Positions 44,377-54,031 are shown, numbered from the stretch's first letter. The stretch: DNA of 64,000 nucleotides from BPJU01 sp964425225 (GCA_964425225.1 CAYRMD010000009.1:21575-85574), one strand, 5' to 3'. Notes: generated by a model not told the origin, from the sequence alone. Program-made: numbers and translations.

Positions 44377-45237
44377 TCAAACATCCAAGCCACCAGAAAA
44401 CGCATCATCTGCATTCGCAACAGCTTCGACTTCCCAACAGTCATCGCGCGCATGAGTCGGATTCTGCTTAAGAAAGCGATTGACCTCAGTAATGTAGCGT
44501 CGCGATTCAGCACGCCACGGATGAATTAAGTTGTAATAGAAAATATAGTATATCGCTGCCAAGCCATCGCCAAATCCGATCTTCTTGCCCTCTTCATAAG
44601 TACGACCATGATATGAGATCGGCACCTCGTAGGTGCGAGCTTGCGTCTTACATACCATCGCCGTGATCTCGATCTCTAAGCCGAATCCGCGGCTGGTCAA
44701 ACGTAAAGGCTTAATCACTCCCGAGCGAAAAGCCTTATAGCAGGTCTCCACATCTGTCATATTGCGATTCGTAAGGAGATTAGATAGAAAAGTGATAAAG
44801 CAATTTGCCAAATAGTTATAGTAATAGAGCACACGAGCAGCACGTCGCACCAAGAAGCGGCTTCCATAAACTACATCGGCCTTTCCCTCGCGAATAGGTC
44901 GAATTACCTCGGGAATCTCAGCAGGATCATATTCCAAATCGGCATCCTGAATAATGAGAATATCACCCTCGGCTTCGTAAATCGCACGAGCGATTGCAGC
45001 GGTTTTTCCTTGATTATAAGGTTGCACGAAAAGTCGCACGCGTGGATCGTCCCGTGCCACACGTTTGACGATATCTGCCGTGCGATCGGTCGAACCATCA
45101 TCGACGACGATTACTTCGCGCAACCCGTCGACTAACCGCAAGACGCGGCGCAACACGCGTTCGATAGAGGACTCCTCGTTGTACGCGGGCATCAGCACCG
45201 AAACAGATTCCGGAAGATGCCCCGACTGCCCACTCAT
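44377..45237 (-). CDS. Family 2 glycosyltransferase, dolichyl-phosphate-mannose-synthase-like
   Basis: A 286-residue GT2 enzyme with nucleotide-sugar site VSVLMPAYNEESS and VVDDGSTDRT, metal-site DAD in IIQDADLEYDP, and VYGSRFLVRR. The C-terminal part has hydrophobic segments but no clear GtrA-like membrane domain. The family moves a sugar from a nucleotide donor to a lipid phosphate or glycan; the sugar is not predictable. Codon use is less GC-rich than in its neighbours (many AAT, ATA and TAT codons), a possible sign of recent transfer. Confidence 0.9.
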   Translation of the reverse strand: MSGQSGHLPESVSVLMPAYNEESSIERVLRRVLRLVDGLREVIVVDDGSTDRTADIVKRVARDDPRVRLFVQPYNQGKTAAIARAIYEAEGDILIIQDADLEYDPAEIPEVIRPIREGKADVVYGSRFLVRRAARVLYYYNYLANCFITFLSNLLTNRNMTDVETCYKAFRSGVIKPLRLTSRGFGLEIEITAMVCKTQARTYEVPISYHGRTYEEGKKIGFGDGLAAIYYIFYYNLIHPWRAESRRYITEVNRFLKQNPTHARDDCWEVEAVANADDAFSGGLDV

Positions 45238-45955
45238 TGGCCCTGCCCTCTACGACGCTATTCGGTTCTCTCCAGACCACCTCATTCCTTCAGCGAAGCG
45301 CCATAGCCCAACCAGAGAGCTCAAGCGCTGTGCCGTGATCGATTTCTAAATTATGCCATATGCGGCCTGCCACGATGGGTACCAATTTCACCCATTTTTC
45401 TAACCGTTCTGCTTGCAAATAGCCACGCGACTCCGATACCTCTCAGCCCATGCAGGTTGTTGGGTAACCACTCACGTATTGTACCGTCAGCAAAGCGAGA
45501 TTTGGCCGGTGAGTTAGCCGATGAGTTAAATGGAGGCCAATCCCAGTGGGTAAGCCAAAACGATACCCGATCGTACCGCACGAACCGCACAATCCGGACC
45601 GCAGGCAGCGGTGCGGAATTATACGAATGTAGTCTATTTTACAACGCACGTTGCGCTTTTGATAACACTCTGCGAGCTGTTTTTTGGGATAGATGGCGCG
45701 CATTCACGACGTAAGTCTTTTGATTCGAATACTTTGTGATTAAAGGTCTTCATTCGGCACACTTCTTGCATCATATAGCCCCTGTCAATGCCGCCAATGG
45801 CCATACCGGGCGGAGACAACGACATCGAACCGGCTTCGGGCCAGAGGGCCCGGACGCCAAAACTGCGCGGGGACGACGTCTTAGAACCGCCTGGTAACAT
45901 GGTACAAGCGGCATCTGGTCAGAAGAGTGGGGGACCATTTGAGGAGGTAAGGTCT
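45238..45955. other. Intergenic region upstream of a small secreted protein
   Basis: A 718 bp region. Frames on both strands are short and without good starts. AT content is higher around 45350-45780 than in most of the window. It should contain the divergent promoters of the glycosyltransferase and the small secreted protein. Confidence 0.45.
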
Positions 45956-46261
45956 ATGGGCAAGAAGAAATGGTTGTTAGCTATTGCCGCGTTGGTACTG
46001 TTTGCCATTCCGGTAAACGCCGTCTGGGCCGACCACGGACACGCGTGGCGCGGATGTCCCCCGGTAGGAGTACGCTGGGTCTGTTCGCGGTGCGGCTTTG
46101 CTCCGTGCCGGTGCCTCCATCGGTACTACAATCCCTATTTTGGTGCACCGTACGGGGTACGATTTAACTATTATTACCGCTACGGCTACCCCTACGGGTA
46201 TCGACCATCGTTCTATTTCGGAACGTTCGGCCCGCGAGGTGGCTTTTACTTCGGCTTTTGA
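45956..46261 (+). CDS. Small secreted protein, Cys-rich centre and Tyr/Phe/Gly-rich tail
   Basis: A 101-residue protein with a classical signal peptide (MGKKKWLLAIAALVLFAIP, cleavage near VWA). The mature part begins DHGHAWRG, has cysteines in CPPVGVRWVCSRCGFAPCRC, and ends with an aromatic glycine-rich tail (RYGYPYGYRPSFYFGTFG). The cysteines could bind metal or form disulfides. GGAGG eight bases ahead fixes the ATG at 45956, although the frame is open further upstream. No family recognised; an envelope location is likely. Confidence 0.75.
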   Translation: MGKKKWLLAIAALVLFAIPVNAVWADHGHAWRGCPPVGVRWVCSRCGFAPCRCLHRYYNPYFGAPYGVRFNYYYRYGYPYGYRPSFYFGTFGPRGGFYFGF

Positions 46262-46295
46262 TCGTTCGTGGTCGGTATAGCCGATTAAAAGAACC

Positions 46296-46332
46296 AAAGG
46301 CGCCCTCGATGCTCGAGGACGCCTTTCTTTTT
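46296..46332 (+). terminator. Rho-independent terminator
   Basis: AAAGGCG and CCCTCGA pair with TCGAGGA and CGCCTTT (one mismatch, 3-base loop), followed by TTTCTTTTT. It lies 35 bases after the small secreted protein. Confidence 0.9.
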
Positions 46333-46549
46333 GATACCGAAGTAGTCGTCGCAGTGTGTGCACGGTATCCTTCGGTGCGACTATTCCGACGTTTAGCGGG
46401 CACTGGCACTGATCCAACTTTTTCGCTCGACGCGATACGACCACGTCGCTCGACAATAGATGATTATTGCTGGAAGCGTTTCGTTTCGTGGGGAGAGTTT
46501 TATTAACCAGAAGGCACCGAGGCGCAAAGCTCCCCGAGCGTTGAATCAC

Positions 46550-46572
46550 ACCTTACGGTCGCGGCTCTGTAA
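46550..46572 (-). repeat. GC-rich hairpin repeat element, partial
   Basis: The complement reads ACAGAGCCGCGACCGTAAGG, the first part of the family consensus. A GAGGCGCAAAG microsatellite piece lies just upstream at about 46519-46530. Confidence 0.65.
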
Positions 46573-46744
46573 GAAAATAGACCCGGACGATAGCCAGTTG
46601 CGGTAGGCATACGTTCCACTCGCCCTCCAGAAGCACACACATTGGCAGACGCACTTGGGCGCACCGGGCGACGGTGTTGCGTTTTTGGGTGGCAGAGGTC
46701 GACACCAGGTCAAGCGATGGCCCACGCGGATTCGCGATGGGTGG

Positions 46745-47109
46745 ATGCGTCACGTTTGAAAGGGAAAAATTTTTTAACGCAGAGACGCAGAGACGCAGGG
46801 GGAAACAATAAGTAAGCTGGCAACACCCGGTGCCGGTTGAGAAAGAATTGTTTTTGCCCAAGGTCACTGTGTGGGCCCGCAGTGATGATAATGCCTCGGC
46901 TTGGGTTAGCTAATTTCACCAAATCACCTGGGTGATGCGAAGAATCCATGACCTAGCCGCTGCCGGATCTTGCCAAGTGTTTGTCTTACTCCGGCTTTGC
47001 TCGTTGGCGTCACATCCTCACGCCTATGAAATGGCAAATGCCACACAGGCATCACAACGGAGTACTCAGCGCGAACAACTTACCTACAATCAAGACGCAC
47101 GCACTTGGG
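46745..47109. repeat. Copy B of the ~370 bp dispersed repeat
   Basis: Direct-orientation match to 12631-13002. It begins TGCGTCAC, includes GAAAAATTTTTTAACGCAGAG with several CGCAGAGA units, and ends CTACAATCAAGACGCACGCA. No gene is seen in 46333-47202 apart from this repeat. The copy ends about 95 bases from the stop of the ABC-F gene. Confidence 0.85.
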
Positions 47110-47202
47110 ATCGAGTTGGCCATCCGTGGTCGAACTAACGACTCGTTTCCTGAGTTCACGTAAGGCCGCTACCCAAGCTACGTGGCGAACCTAAAGAAGC
47201 TT

Positions 47203-49113
47203 TTAGCGTTCCAGCACTTCTTGCCAATGCTCGTACAGTTCTTGAAGTCGCTGTTCTATGAGAGCCATTTCTTCCTTTAGCGCTCGAACTTTTGGGCCAT
47301 CACGTAGTACTACTGGATCCATCAACATTCGTTGGATCTCTTGCGTGCGCTCCTCGCACGATCGAATGTCTGCCTCGATCTCCAACGGTTTACGATAGGG
47401 AAAACGTCGGGATCGGCGAGGGCTGCCAGTACGGCAGTTCAAAGGTCTGCCCGTTGTTTGCTGGGCTGCATCGCCGGCTGTAGCCGAGGTGGAGGCGGCT
47501 GCTGCAACTTGCCGAGCTTGTGCCATATTTCGAAAGCGCTCGTAGTTACCTTCCACCACCCAAATACGTTTTGGTTCCAAGACAATCAAGTGGTCGGCGA
47601 CGCGATCGAGCAAAAAGCGGTCGTGAGTCACGAAAAGAATCGTCCCCTTGAATTCCCGCAACGCCGTTTCCAACGCTTCGCGAGCCCAAAGATCCAGGTG
47701 ATTGGTCGGTTCGTCGAGTACCAAAAGATTGGCGTGGCAAGCTGCCAAGAACGCCAATGCTACGCGGGTCCGCTGCCCACCGCTTAAGCTCTTTACGGGC
47801 AATTCCATCAAGCTGCTTTCCATGCCGAAACGTGCCAGAAGTGCCCGGCGTTCGTTTTCCGGAAAGCTGCCAGCGCGTGCCGCAGCGATGGCATCCAGTA
47901 CCGTCTGCTCTTGCCGCAAGAAGCGTAAATGCTGGTCACAATAGGCGACGCGCACATTGGTTCCCAGTTGTACACTGCCGGCGTCCGGTGGAATTTGGCC
48001 GATGAGTATTCGCAACAGAGTGGTTTTACCGCAACCGTTCGGTCCGATAATTCCCCATTTTTGGCCGCGTAATACATCGAACGACAAGTCCTGGAACAGC
48101 GATCGGTCAAAGCGTTTGGCTACACGTTCCACGCGGAGCACCACATCCCCGGAACGATCCGCATCCGGAAATCCGAATCTTGGGATGGGGATTTCACGCG
48201 GCGGCGGGATCGGTACTAAGCGTTCGAGCTTCCGCCGCCGGTCTTGAGCCTGTGCGTGTTTTTGGCCGTAATGGTGGCGGCGGATAAATTCCTGCCAACG
48301 CTCGATCTGCTGCTGTTGGCGCTGGTAGGTCCGCTGCGCGACCAATAAGCGTTCGGATTTTTGCTGGCGATAAGCTGCATAATTGCCCGGGAATACCTCG
48401 AGTGTTCCACGAAATAGTTCCCACGTTTGTTCGGTGGTACGGTTCAAAAGGTATCGGTCGTGACTGACTAAGATTATCGCCTGATTGGTTTCCGACAAAT
48501 ACTCTTCCAGCCAGTTCGTGGCTTCTAGGTCCAGGTGATTGGTAGGCTCATCCAAACAGAGCAAGTCATAATTACCGAGCAGCAACCGCGCAAGAGCCAA
48601 TCGGTTCTGCTGTCCACCGCTTAACTGACGCACCGGAAACTGGAGTTGCTCGTCGTTGAAGCCTAATCCATGTAGCACACGCTGTACCTTATGCTCTATT
48701 CGGAAGGCATCGCGCTGATGGAGTAGTTTCGCGAGTTCGTCGTAGCGGTGTTCCCAAGCCATGCGCTGTTCGGGAGCTTGAGGCTTGGCCAAGGAGCGCG
48801 CGGCCTGTTCCCACTGCTCGATCCACTTGAGCTCTTCGGCAAAAGCCTGGCGGGCGAATTGTTCGACCGTCACATTCGGGTCACACGCTAGATGTTGCTC
48901 GACGAATCCGATGCGTGTGCCACTAGTAATCTCCAGTATGCCCCGGTCCGGAGTGTCGTGACCGGCCACAATACGCAAGAGTGTGGTCTTACCGCAGCCA
49001 TTGGGGCCCACGAGCCCGATCCGTTGTCCGCTGTAGAGTTCGAAACTGACGTGGTCCAAAATGGGTTCGGAGCCAAAGGCTTTTTGCAGTTGTCGCGCCG
49101 CAACGAGGATCAT
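47203..49113 (-). CDS. ABC-F family ATPase
   Basis: A 636-residue soluble protein with two ABC cassettes. Walker A motifs GPNGCGKTT occur in both halves; signatures are LSGGQQNR and LSGGQRTR; both LDEPTNHLDL motifs are intact. Between cassettes is the P-site tRNA interaction motif region rich in Gln/Arg. The C terminus has a coiled coil (about 565-630). ABC-F proteins act on the ribosome, either in translation quality control or, for some, in antibiotic resistance; the sequence resembles the housekeeping Uup/YheS type more than a resistance protein. It lies 20 bases after miaE, in the same direction. Confidence 0.93.
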   Translation of the reverse strand: MILVAARQLQKAFGSEPILDHVSFELYSGQRIGLVGPNGCGKTTLLRIVAGHDTPDRGILEITSGTRIGFVEQHLACDPNVTVEQFARQAFAEELKWIEQWEQAARSLAKPQAPEQRMAWEHRYDELAKLLHQRDAFRIEHKVQRVLHGLGFNDEQLQFPVRQLSGGQQNRLALARLLLGNYDLLCLDEPTNHLDLEATNWLEEYLSETNQAIILVSHDRYLLNRTTEQTWELFRGTLEVFPGNYAAYRQQKSERLLVAQRTYQRQQQQIERWQEFIRRHHYGQKHAQAQDRRRKLERLVPIPPPREIPIPRFGFPDADRSGDVVLRVERVAKRFDRSLFQDLSFDVLRGQKWGIIGPNGCGKTTLLRILIGQIPPDAGSVQLGTNVRVAYCDQHLRFLRQEQTVLDAIAAARAGSFPENERRALLARFGMESSLMELPVKSLSGGQRTRVALAFLAACHANLLVLDEPTNHLDLWAREALETALREFKGTILFVTHDRFLLDRVADHLIVLEPKRIWVVEGNYERFRNMAQARQVAAAASTSATAGDAAQQTTGRPLNCRTGSPRRSRRFPYRKPLEIEADIRSCEERTQEIQRMLMDPVVLRDGPKVRALKEEMALIEQRLQELYEHWQEVLER

Positions 49114-49133
49114 CGGCCAGTTTGTCCTTCAGC

Positions 49134-49709
49134 TTAGCTATGCATCCGCGCCACCGGCTCACCCTCTTGGATGATGGCTGCCTCAGCAGCCGCTAATTCC
49201 TCGAGCCGCTTCGATACCTTCGCTTCATCAGCGAACTGGTGAGCCAATCGCACGTACGTGGCTGCATGCCTGGCTTCCGACTGAAACAGGCCGTCGTAGA
49301 AAGCAGCCAACTCGGCGTCCGGAATATGCCTTCGCAAAAGATCAAATCGTTCACAGGAACGGGCTTCGATCAATCCGGCAACTAACAATCGATCCACGGC
49401 CCGCTGCGGCTCCAGCTTCGAAACCAGATCATTCAAGCGCCGACCATATCGGCTGGGTGGTAACCGCCGAAACCGAATACCACGCTGCTCTAATAGCCGC
49501 AGGACCTGATGAAAATGAGCAAGCTCCTCGTGAATAATCTCCGTCATCGCCTCGCACAATGATCGGTTTTCCACATAGGCGAACAGCAAATTCATCGCAG
49601 TGCCGGCGGCCTTCTTTTCACAGTGTGCATGGTCAATCAGTATCTCGTCCAGCGAACTTCGCACCTGTTCCAACCACCGGTCGGGTGTCGGTAGCTTTAA
49701 GTACAGCAC
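49134..49709 (-). CDS. miaE: tRNA-(ms2io6A37) hydroxylase MiaE
   Basis: A 191-residue di-iron oxygenase-like protein that hydroxylates the isopentenyl group of ms2i6A37 in tRNA. The metal ligands fit a ferritin-like four-helix pattern: DHAHCEKKAAGTAMNLLF, HEELAHF, LIEARSCERF and SEARHAATY. The start is GTG with GAGG eight bases ahead. The reaction needs oxygen, in agreement with SOD in this window. It is divergent from mtnB. Confidence 0.92.
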   Translation of the reverse strand: MLYLKLPTPDRWLEQVRSSLDEILIDHAHCEKKAAGTAMNLLFAYVENRSLCEAMTEIIHEELAHFHQVLRLLEQRGIRFRRLPPSRYGRRLNDLVSKLEPQRAVDRLLVAGLIEARSCERFDLLRRHIPDAELAAFYDGLFQSEARHAATYVRLAHQFADEAKVSKRLEELAAAEAAIIQEGEPVARMHS

Positions 49710-49791
49710 GGCAGAAACCTCTCCCAGTCTGTTTACCTCCGCGCCGATCCAGTATACTAGCTATTCTAAATGTTCAACGCGGGGACTGAAG

Positions 49792-50535
49792 ATGTACGAA
49801 TTAACGGTACGGGATGCATCAGTTCGATCTGATGAGCAGCCGTGGCCTGAGGCCTTGATTGCGTTTCGATCGGCGGTTGAAGCGCTTCAGGAAGTAGGAC
49901 GCTATTGTTTTTGGAGAGGCTGGTCGCTCGGAACCAGTAGCAATTACAGTGTAGTACTGTCGCGCGACCCGCTGGAAATCCTGATTACCGCCAGTGGCAA
50001 GGACAAAGGGGCTTTAACTCGACATGACTTCGTGCGCGTCGATGGCGAAGGACAGCCCGTTGGATCCACAGCTGCTCGGCCCTCGGCCGAAACTCTGCTT
50101 CATCTGGTAGCCGCTCGCCGCCCGGCGGTCGGTGCCGTCTTGCACACCCACTCAATCTGGTCCACCTTGTTGTCCGATTGGTTTTTCGATCAGGGCGGCA
50201 TGTGGCTCAATGGCTACGAAATGCTCAAAGGCTTAGATGGCATTTCCACCCATCAAACGGCCGTCTGGTTACCTATTTTCGACAACACTCAGGACATACC
50301 GAGTTTGGCGCGTCGTGTCGAGCAGAACTGGGATCATCCTGAGCGGCCCATTCGCTATGGTTACTTAATCCGGCGGCATGGGCTGTATACTTGGGGAAAA
50401 GATCTGGCGGAAGCACGCCGGCATTTAGAGGTACTGGAATTCTTACTGGAATGTATCGGCCGGCAGTCGATTCGCGTCGGGCAGCCGCCCTCGGAAACAA
50501 GTGCACTGTGGAAATCTGCGGAAAATCTACGGTAG
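49792..50535 (+). CDS. mtnB: Methylthioribulose-1-phosphate dehydratase
   Basis: A 247-residue class II aldolase-fold enzyme that dehydrates 5-methylthioribulose 1-phosphate in methionine salvage. Seen: GTSSNYSVVLSRDP phosphate site, SGKDKGALTRHDFV, zinc-binding VLHTHSIWS and IRRHGLYTWG near the C terminus. GGGGA six bases before the ATG at 49792 fixes the start, although the frame is open much further upstream. First gene of mtnB-mtnD-mtnC. Confidence 0.94.
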   Translation: MYELTVRDASVRSDEQPWPEALIAFRSAVEALQEVGRYCFWRGWSLGTSSNYSVVLSRDPLEILITASGKDKGALTRHDFVRVDGEGQPVGSTAARPSAETLLHLVAARRPAVGAVLHTHSIWSTLLSDWFFDQGGMWLNGYEMLKGLDGISTHQTAVWLPIFDNTQDIPSLARRVEQNWDHPERPIRYGYLIRRHGLYTWGKDLAEARRHLEVLEFLLECIGRQSIRVGQPPSETSALWKSAENLR

Positions 50536-50572
50536 GTGCAGCACAATCGAGATCCCTATAAGGAACCGTCGT

Positions 50573-51157
50573 ATGGCTCGCGTGTTCATTCCTGCCGAGA
50601 ATCGACAGTTAACCGAACCGGACCAGATCATAGGGTTTCTTCAGCAATTCGGGATTTGGTACGAGCGATGGGACGTCGAGGGCCGGATTACAGGCGACGC
50701 GACGGACGACCAGGTGTTGCGAGCCTACGCTCCGGAAATCGAACGCCTCAAGCAGCGCGGCGGTTATCAGGCAGTCGATGTGGTGCAAGTTACCCCTCAA
50801 ACACCCAATCTGGAAGCGATGCTGAACAAATTCAACAAGGAGCATACGCACAGCGAGGATGAAGTGCGCTTTACGGTTAAGGGCCGCGGTCTGTTTCATA
50901 TCCATCCGGAGCAGGGTCCGGTGTTTTCGATCGAAGTGGAAGCCGGAGATCTTATCAATGTGCCAGCCGGAACGCGACACTGGTTTAATCTTTGCGAAGA
51001 TCGTACCATCCGCTGCATCCGGCTGTTTATGGATCCTTCGGGTTGGACACCTCACTACGTCCAAGATGGTATACACGATCAATACCAACCGCTCTGTTTC
51101 GGGCCGGCCTACCTGCCTGTAGCGGCGGCTGATATAAAGCCCCCGATCGAATTGTAA
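50573..51157 (+). CDS. mtnD: Acireductone dioxygenase
   Basis: A 194-residue cupin that oxidises the acireductone of methionine salvage. Metal ligands are seen in EHTHSEDEVRF (HxH plus Glu) and a later His in PAGTRHWFNL. With iron the enzyme makes the methionine precursor; with nickel it makes CO and a dead-end acid. AAGGA eight bases before the ATG at 50573. It is 37 bases after mtnB. Confidence 0.95.
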   Translation: MARVFIPAENRQLTEPDQIIGFLQQFGIWYERWDVEGRITGDATDDQVLRAYAPEIERLKQRGGYQAVDVVQVTPQTPNLEAMLNKFNKEHTHSEDEVRFTVKGRGLFHIHPEQGPVFSIEVEAGDLINVPAGTRHWFNLCEDRTIRCIRLFMDPSGWTPHYVQDGIHDQYQPLCFGPAYLPVAAADIKPPIEL

Positions 51158-51203
51158 CTTTACCAAGATAAGCAGCATCGACTGGTTCGCGAACGGATAA
51201 GCT

Positions 51204-51950
51204 GTGGTGTTGCACTACTGGGTGAACTCTGTATTACTTGACATCGAAGGCACGACGTCGTCGATCCGCTTTGTATACGAGGAAATGTTTCCCTATGTGC
51301 GCCGGCACCTGGAGGCGTACTTGGAGAATCACTGGGAAGAAGAGGCTCTGAACCGCGCGCTGGATTTGATGGCACGCGACCTGTCTTTTCCGGATCGACA
51401 CCGGTGGCTGGAGTCGCTCGATTCAATGTCAGCTCGCAAACGCATCATCCAGCAAACCCTATCCTGGATGGACCACGATGCGAAACTGACCGGACTCAAA
51501 GCCCTGCAGGGCTTGATTTGGGAAGAGGCGTTTGTTGGCGGGCACCTTCGAGCCCATGTTTACGATGATGTGCCCGAAGCTCTGCGAAGCTGGAACGAGG
51601 CCGGCCTCGATCTGCGGGTCTATTCATCGGGAAGTGTCCACGCGCAGCGGTTGTTTTTCAGCCACACCATTTACGGGGATCTTTTGTCCTTTTTCCAAGG
51701 CCATTATGACACGGCCGTGGGAAACAAACGCGACGTGGATAGTTATCGGAGAATTGCCCAAGATGTGGCGGTGGATGCCTCGAAGATCGTATTTATCAGC
51801 GACGTGTGCGCCGAACTGGATGCAGCACGCAAGGCAGGTCTAAAAACCGTTCTTTGCCGCCGACCGGGTAACGCCGATCCGGGTCGACACGATCACCCGG
51901 AAATCGAGAGCTTTCGTGAGCTTTTGCTCGAACCAAGCCGCGAACGTTAA
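51204..51950 (+). CDS. mtnC: Enolase-phosphatase E1
   Basis: A 248-residue HAD-family enzyme that enolises and dephosphorylates 2,3-diketo-5-methylthiopentyl 1-phosphate. Motif I is LLDIEGTTSSIRF, where DxExT replaces the usual DxDxT as in other MtnC proteins; motif II is VYSSGSVHAQ; Lys and Asp follow in GNKRDVDSY and FISDVCAELDAA. The start is GTG; a second GTG follows at once. mtnA and mtnP are not in the window. Confidence 0.94.
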   Translation: MVLHYWVNSVLLDIEGTTSSIRFVYEEMFPYVRRHLEAYLENHWEEEALNRALDLMARDLSFPDRHRWLESLDSMSARKRIIQQTLSWMDHDAKLTGLKALQGLIWEEAFVGGHLRAHVYDDVPEALRSWNEAGLDLRVYSSGSVHAQRLFFSHTIYGDLLSFFQGHYDTAVGNKRDVDSYRRIAQDVAVDASKIVFISDVCAELDAARKAGLKTVLCRRPGNADPGRHDHPEIESFRELLLEPSRER

Positions 51951-51992
51951 GCGTACTAGCAGCGTAAGGGATTGAGACGAAATTAGCGCCAA

Positions 51993-52018
51993 GAGGTAGA
52001 GGCGCAAAGGCGCAGAGA
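51993..52018 (+). repeat. Period-8 microsatellite fragment
   Basis: GAGGTAGAGGCGCAAAGGCG then CAGAGA, between the convergent ends of mtnC and the ATP synthase operon. Confidence 0.65.
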
Positions 52019-52025
52019 AAACGCC

Positions 52026-52433
52026 TCAATGTTGGGTTCTTCGAGAACCAAGATGGATTTGGGCTCGCGCCTGGTTCAGCAGTCGGTCGCGGATCATTCG
52101 CTGTTCTTCCGTCAAACTGGGCATTTTCAGAGCACGGCGTAAGTGGGCATGTGCTGCTTCGACGTCTAGTTGTTCGATGGGCAATGCGCGGTTCGTCAGC
52201 AGCACAACGCGGTTCTGCTCGACCTGCACGAATCCACCGTCGATGTAGTACCGGTGCAGCACCCGATCGTTGTCCACGACGCGCAATTCGCCAAAACCAA
52301 GGCGCCCGATCAGAGGCGTGTGGTTGTACCCGATTCCAAGTTCCCCGTCGTACAACGGTACGACCACGAACGACCCGACGGCTTCCAAGGCTTGGCGTTC
52401 GGGGGTAACAACCGCGCAGTGGACTTGGCCCAT
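52026..52433 (-). CDS. atpC: ATP synthase epsilon subunit
   Basis: A 135-residue F1 epsilon subunit. The N-terminal beta-sandwich is seen in VHCAVVTPERQALEA, GELGIGYNHTPLIGRLGFGE and IDGGFVQVEQNRVVLLTNRA. The C-terminal helical part is present and includes LDVEAAHAHLRRALKM. The ATG at 52433 is 5 bases beyond the atpD stop, with AAGGA upstream. The last gene of the operon. Confidence 0.94.
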   Translation of the reverse strand: MGQVHCAVVTPERQALEAVGSFVVVPLYDGELGIGYNHTPLIGRLGFGELRVVDNDRVLHRYYIDGGFVQVEQNRVVLLTNRALPIEQLDVEAAHAHLRRALKMPSLTEEQRMIRDRLLNQARAQIHLGSRRTQH

Positions 52434-52438
52434 GGTCC

Positions 52439-53881
52439 TTATCCTTGTGCCATTTTCTTGGCCTGTTCCTCGGCCTGCTCGATCGGTCCAACGTACATAA
52501 AGGCAGCTTCCGGAAGATGATCCCATTTGCCGTCGCAGATCTCCTCGAAGCTGCGGATCGTATCGGCCAATGGGGTGATTTCTCCCTTCTTGCCCGTAAA
52601 GACCTCTGCCACCAAGAACGGCTGTGATAGGAACCGCTCGATTCGCCGTGCCCGGTGCACGACGAGCTTATCCTCTTCGCTCAATTCATCGACGCCTAGG
52701 ATGGCGATAATATCTTGCAATTCGCGATAGCGCTGCAACGTACGCTGGACACGGCGGGCAATGGCGTAATGACGCTCGCCGACGTATTGCGGATCCAGCA
52801 AGCGGCTGGAGGAGGCCAACGGGTCCACTGCGGGGTAAATCCCTTTTTCGGCGATGGAACGCTCCAGGTAGATGAAGGCATCCAGTTGGCCGAAGGCCGT
52901 TGCCGGTGCCGGGTCCGTTGGATCATCTGCCGGAACGTACACCGCCTGCACAGAGGTGATTGCCCCTTTTTCCGTCGAGCAGATGCGCTCTTGTAAAGCG
53001 CCCATTTCCGTCGCCAACGTTGGTTGATAACCAACTGCCGACGGCATGCGTCCCAACAAGGCTGAAACCTCGCTCCCGGCCTGGGAGAAACGGAAGATGT
53101 TATCGATAAACAGCAACGTATCGGCACCGGTAACGTCCCGGAAATACTCGGCCATGGTCAGGGCCGACAACGCCACGCGCAAGCGGGCTCCCGGCGGTTC
53201 GTTCATCTGGCCGAACACCATGCAGGTTTGCTCGATGACTTTGCGACCTGTCTGGCCAATCTCGGTTTTTTGCATCTCTAACCAAAGATCGGTACCTTCA
53301 CGCGTTCGTTCTCCCACACCTGCGAACACCGAATAGCCACCATGGGAAGTAGCGATTCGAGCAATGAGTTCGGTTAAAATCACGGTTTTTCCCAGCCCGG
53401 CTCCACCGAACAATCCGGCCTTACCACCGCGTGCAAAGGGTATAAGAAGGTCGATGACTTTGATGCCGGTTTCGAAGATTTCGGTTTTGGTCGAGAGCGA
53501 CTTCAAGGGTGGTGCGGGCTGGTGGATGGGACGACGCTCTTGAGCATGAACCGGACCACGTCCATCGATCGGTTCTCCAAGCAGATTGAATACCCGGCCC
53601 AGGGTCTCTTTGCCGACCGGCACGGTGACCGGTCCTCCGGTGTCGACACATTCCAAGCCGCGGATCAATCCGTCGGTACTACCGAGGGCCACACACCGGA
53701 CGCGGCCACCACCGAGGTGCTGTTGCACTTCACCGGTTAAGTCAATCTTCAGCCCTTTGTGCTCGGCACAAACACGCACCGCATTGTAAATTGCCGGAAG
53801 CCGATCTTCGGGAAACTGTGCGTCGAACGTCGATCCGATCACCTGCGTAATGCGACCGACGTTGGGAGCTGTAATATCCAT
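52439..53881 (-). CDS. atpD: ATP synthase beta subunit
   Basis: A 480-residue catalytic F1 subunit. P-loop GGAGLGKTVILTEL, Walker B region DTLLFIDNIFRFSQAGSE, and the DELSEED loop are all intact. Length is slightly above the usual 465-470. It follows atpG after 150 bases, the largest gap inside the operon. Confidence 0.98.
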   Translation of the reverse strand: MDITAPNVGRITQVIGSTFDAQFPEDRLPAIYNAVRVCAEHKGLKIDLTGEVQQHLGGGRVRCVALGSTDGLIRGLECVDTGGPVTVPVGKETLGRVFNLLGEPIDGRGPVHAQERRPIHQPAPPLKSLSTKTEIFETGIKVIDLLIPFARGGKAGLFGGAGLGKTVILTELIARIATSHGGYSVFAGVGERTREGTDLWLEMQKTEIGQTGRKVIEQTCMVFGQMNEPPGARLRVALSALTMAEYFRDVTGADTLLFIDNIFRFSQAGSEVSALLGRMPSAVGYQPTLATEMGALQERICSTEKGAITSVQAVYVPADDPTDPAPATAFGQLDAFIYLERSIAEKGIYPAVDPLASSSRLLDPQYVGERHYAIARRVQRTLQRYRELQDIIAILGVDELSEEDKLVVHRARRIERFLSQPFLVAEVFTGKKGEITPLADTIRSFEEICDGKWDHLPEAAFMYVGPIEQAEEQAKKMAQG

Positions 53882-54031
53882 GGTTGGAACTTCCGCGTAG
53901 AATTTGCTTCACTCAAAACTCATTCTGGCCACCGCTAAAGCCACGCTAGTTTGTGACGGACCTATGGTTTCGGTAGTTCGATACGATGAAGCGATCGGCG
54001 GGGCGAAGGGAAAGCCGCGTGCGCCACGGGA

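Noticed and set aside
46258..46506. An 82-residue frame after the small secreted protein
   Set aside because: It runs directly through the rho-independent terminator hairpin and shows no family pattern.
53046..53336. Plus-strand frames within the ATP synthase operon
   Set aside because: All are antisense shadows of strongly conserved atp genes.
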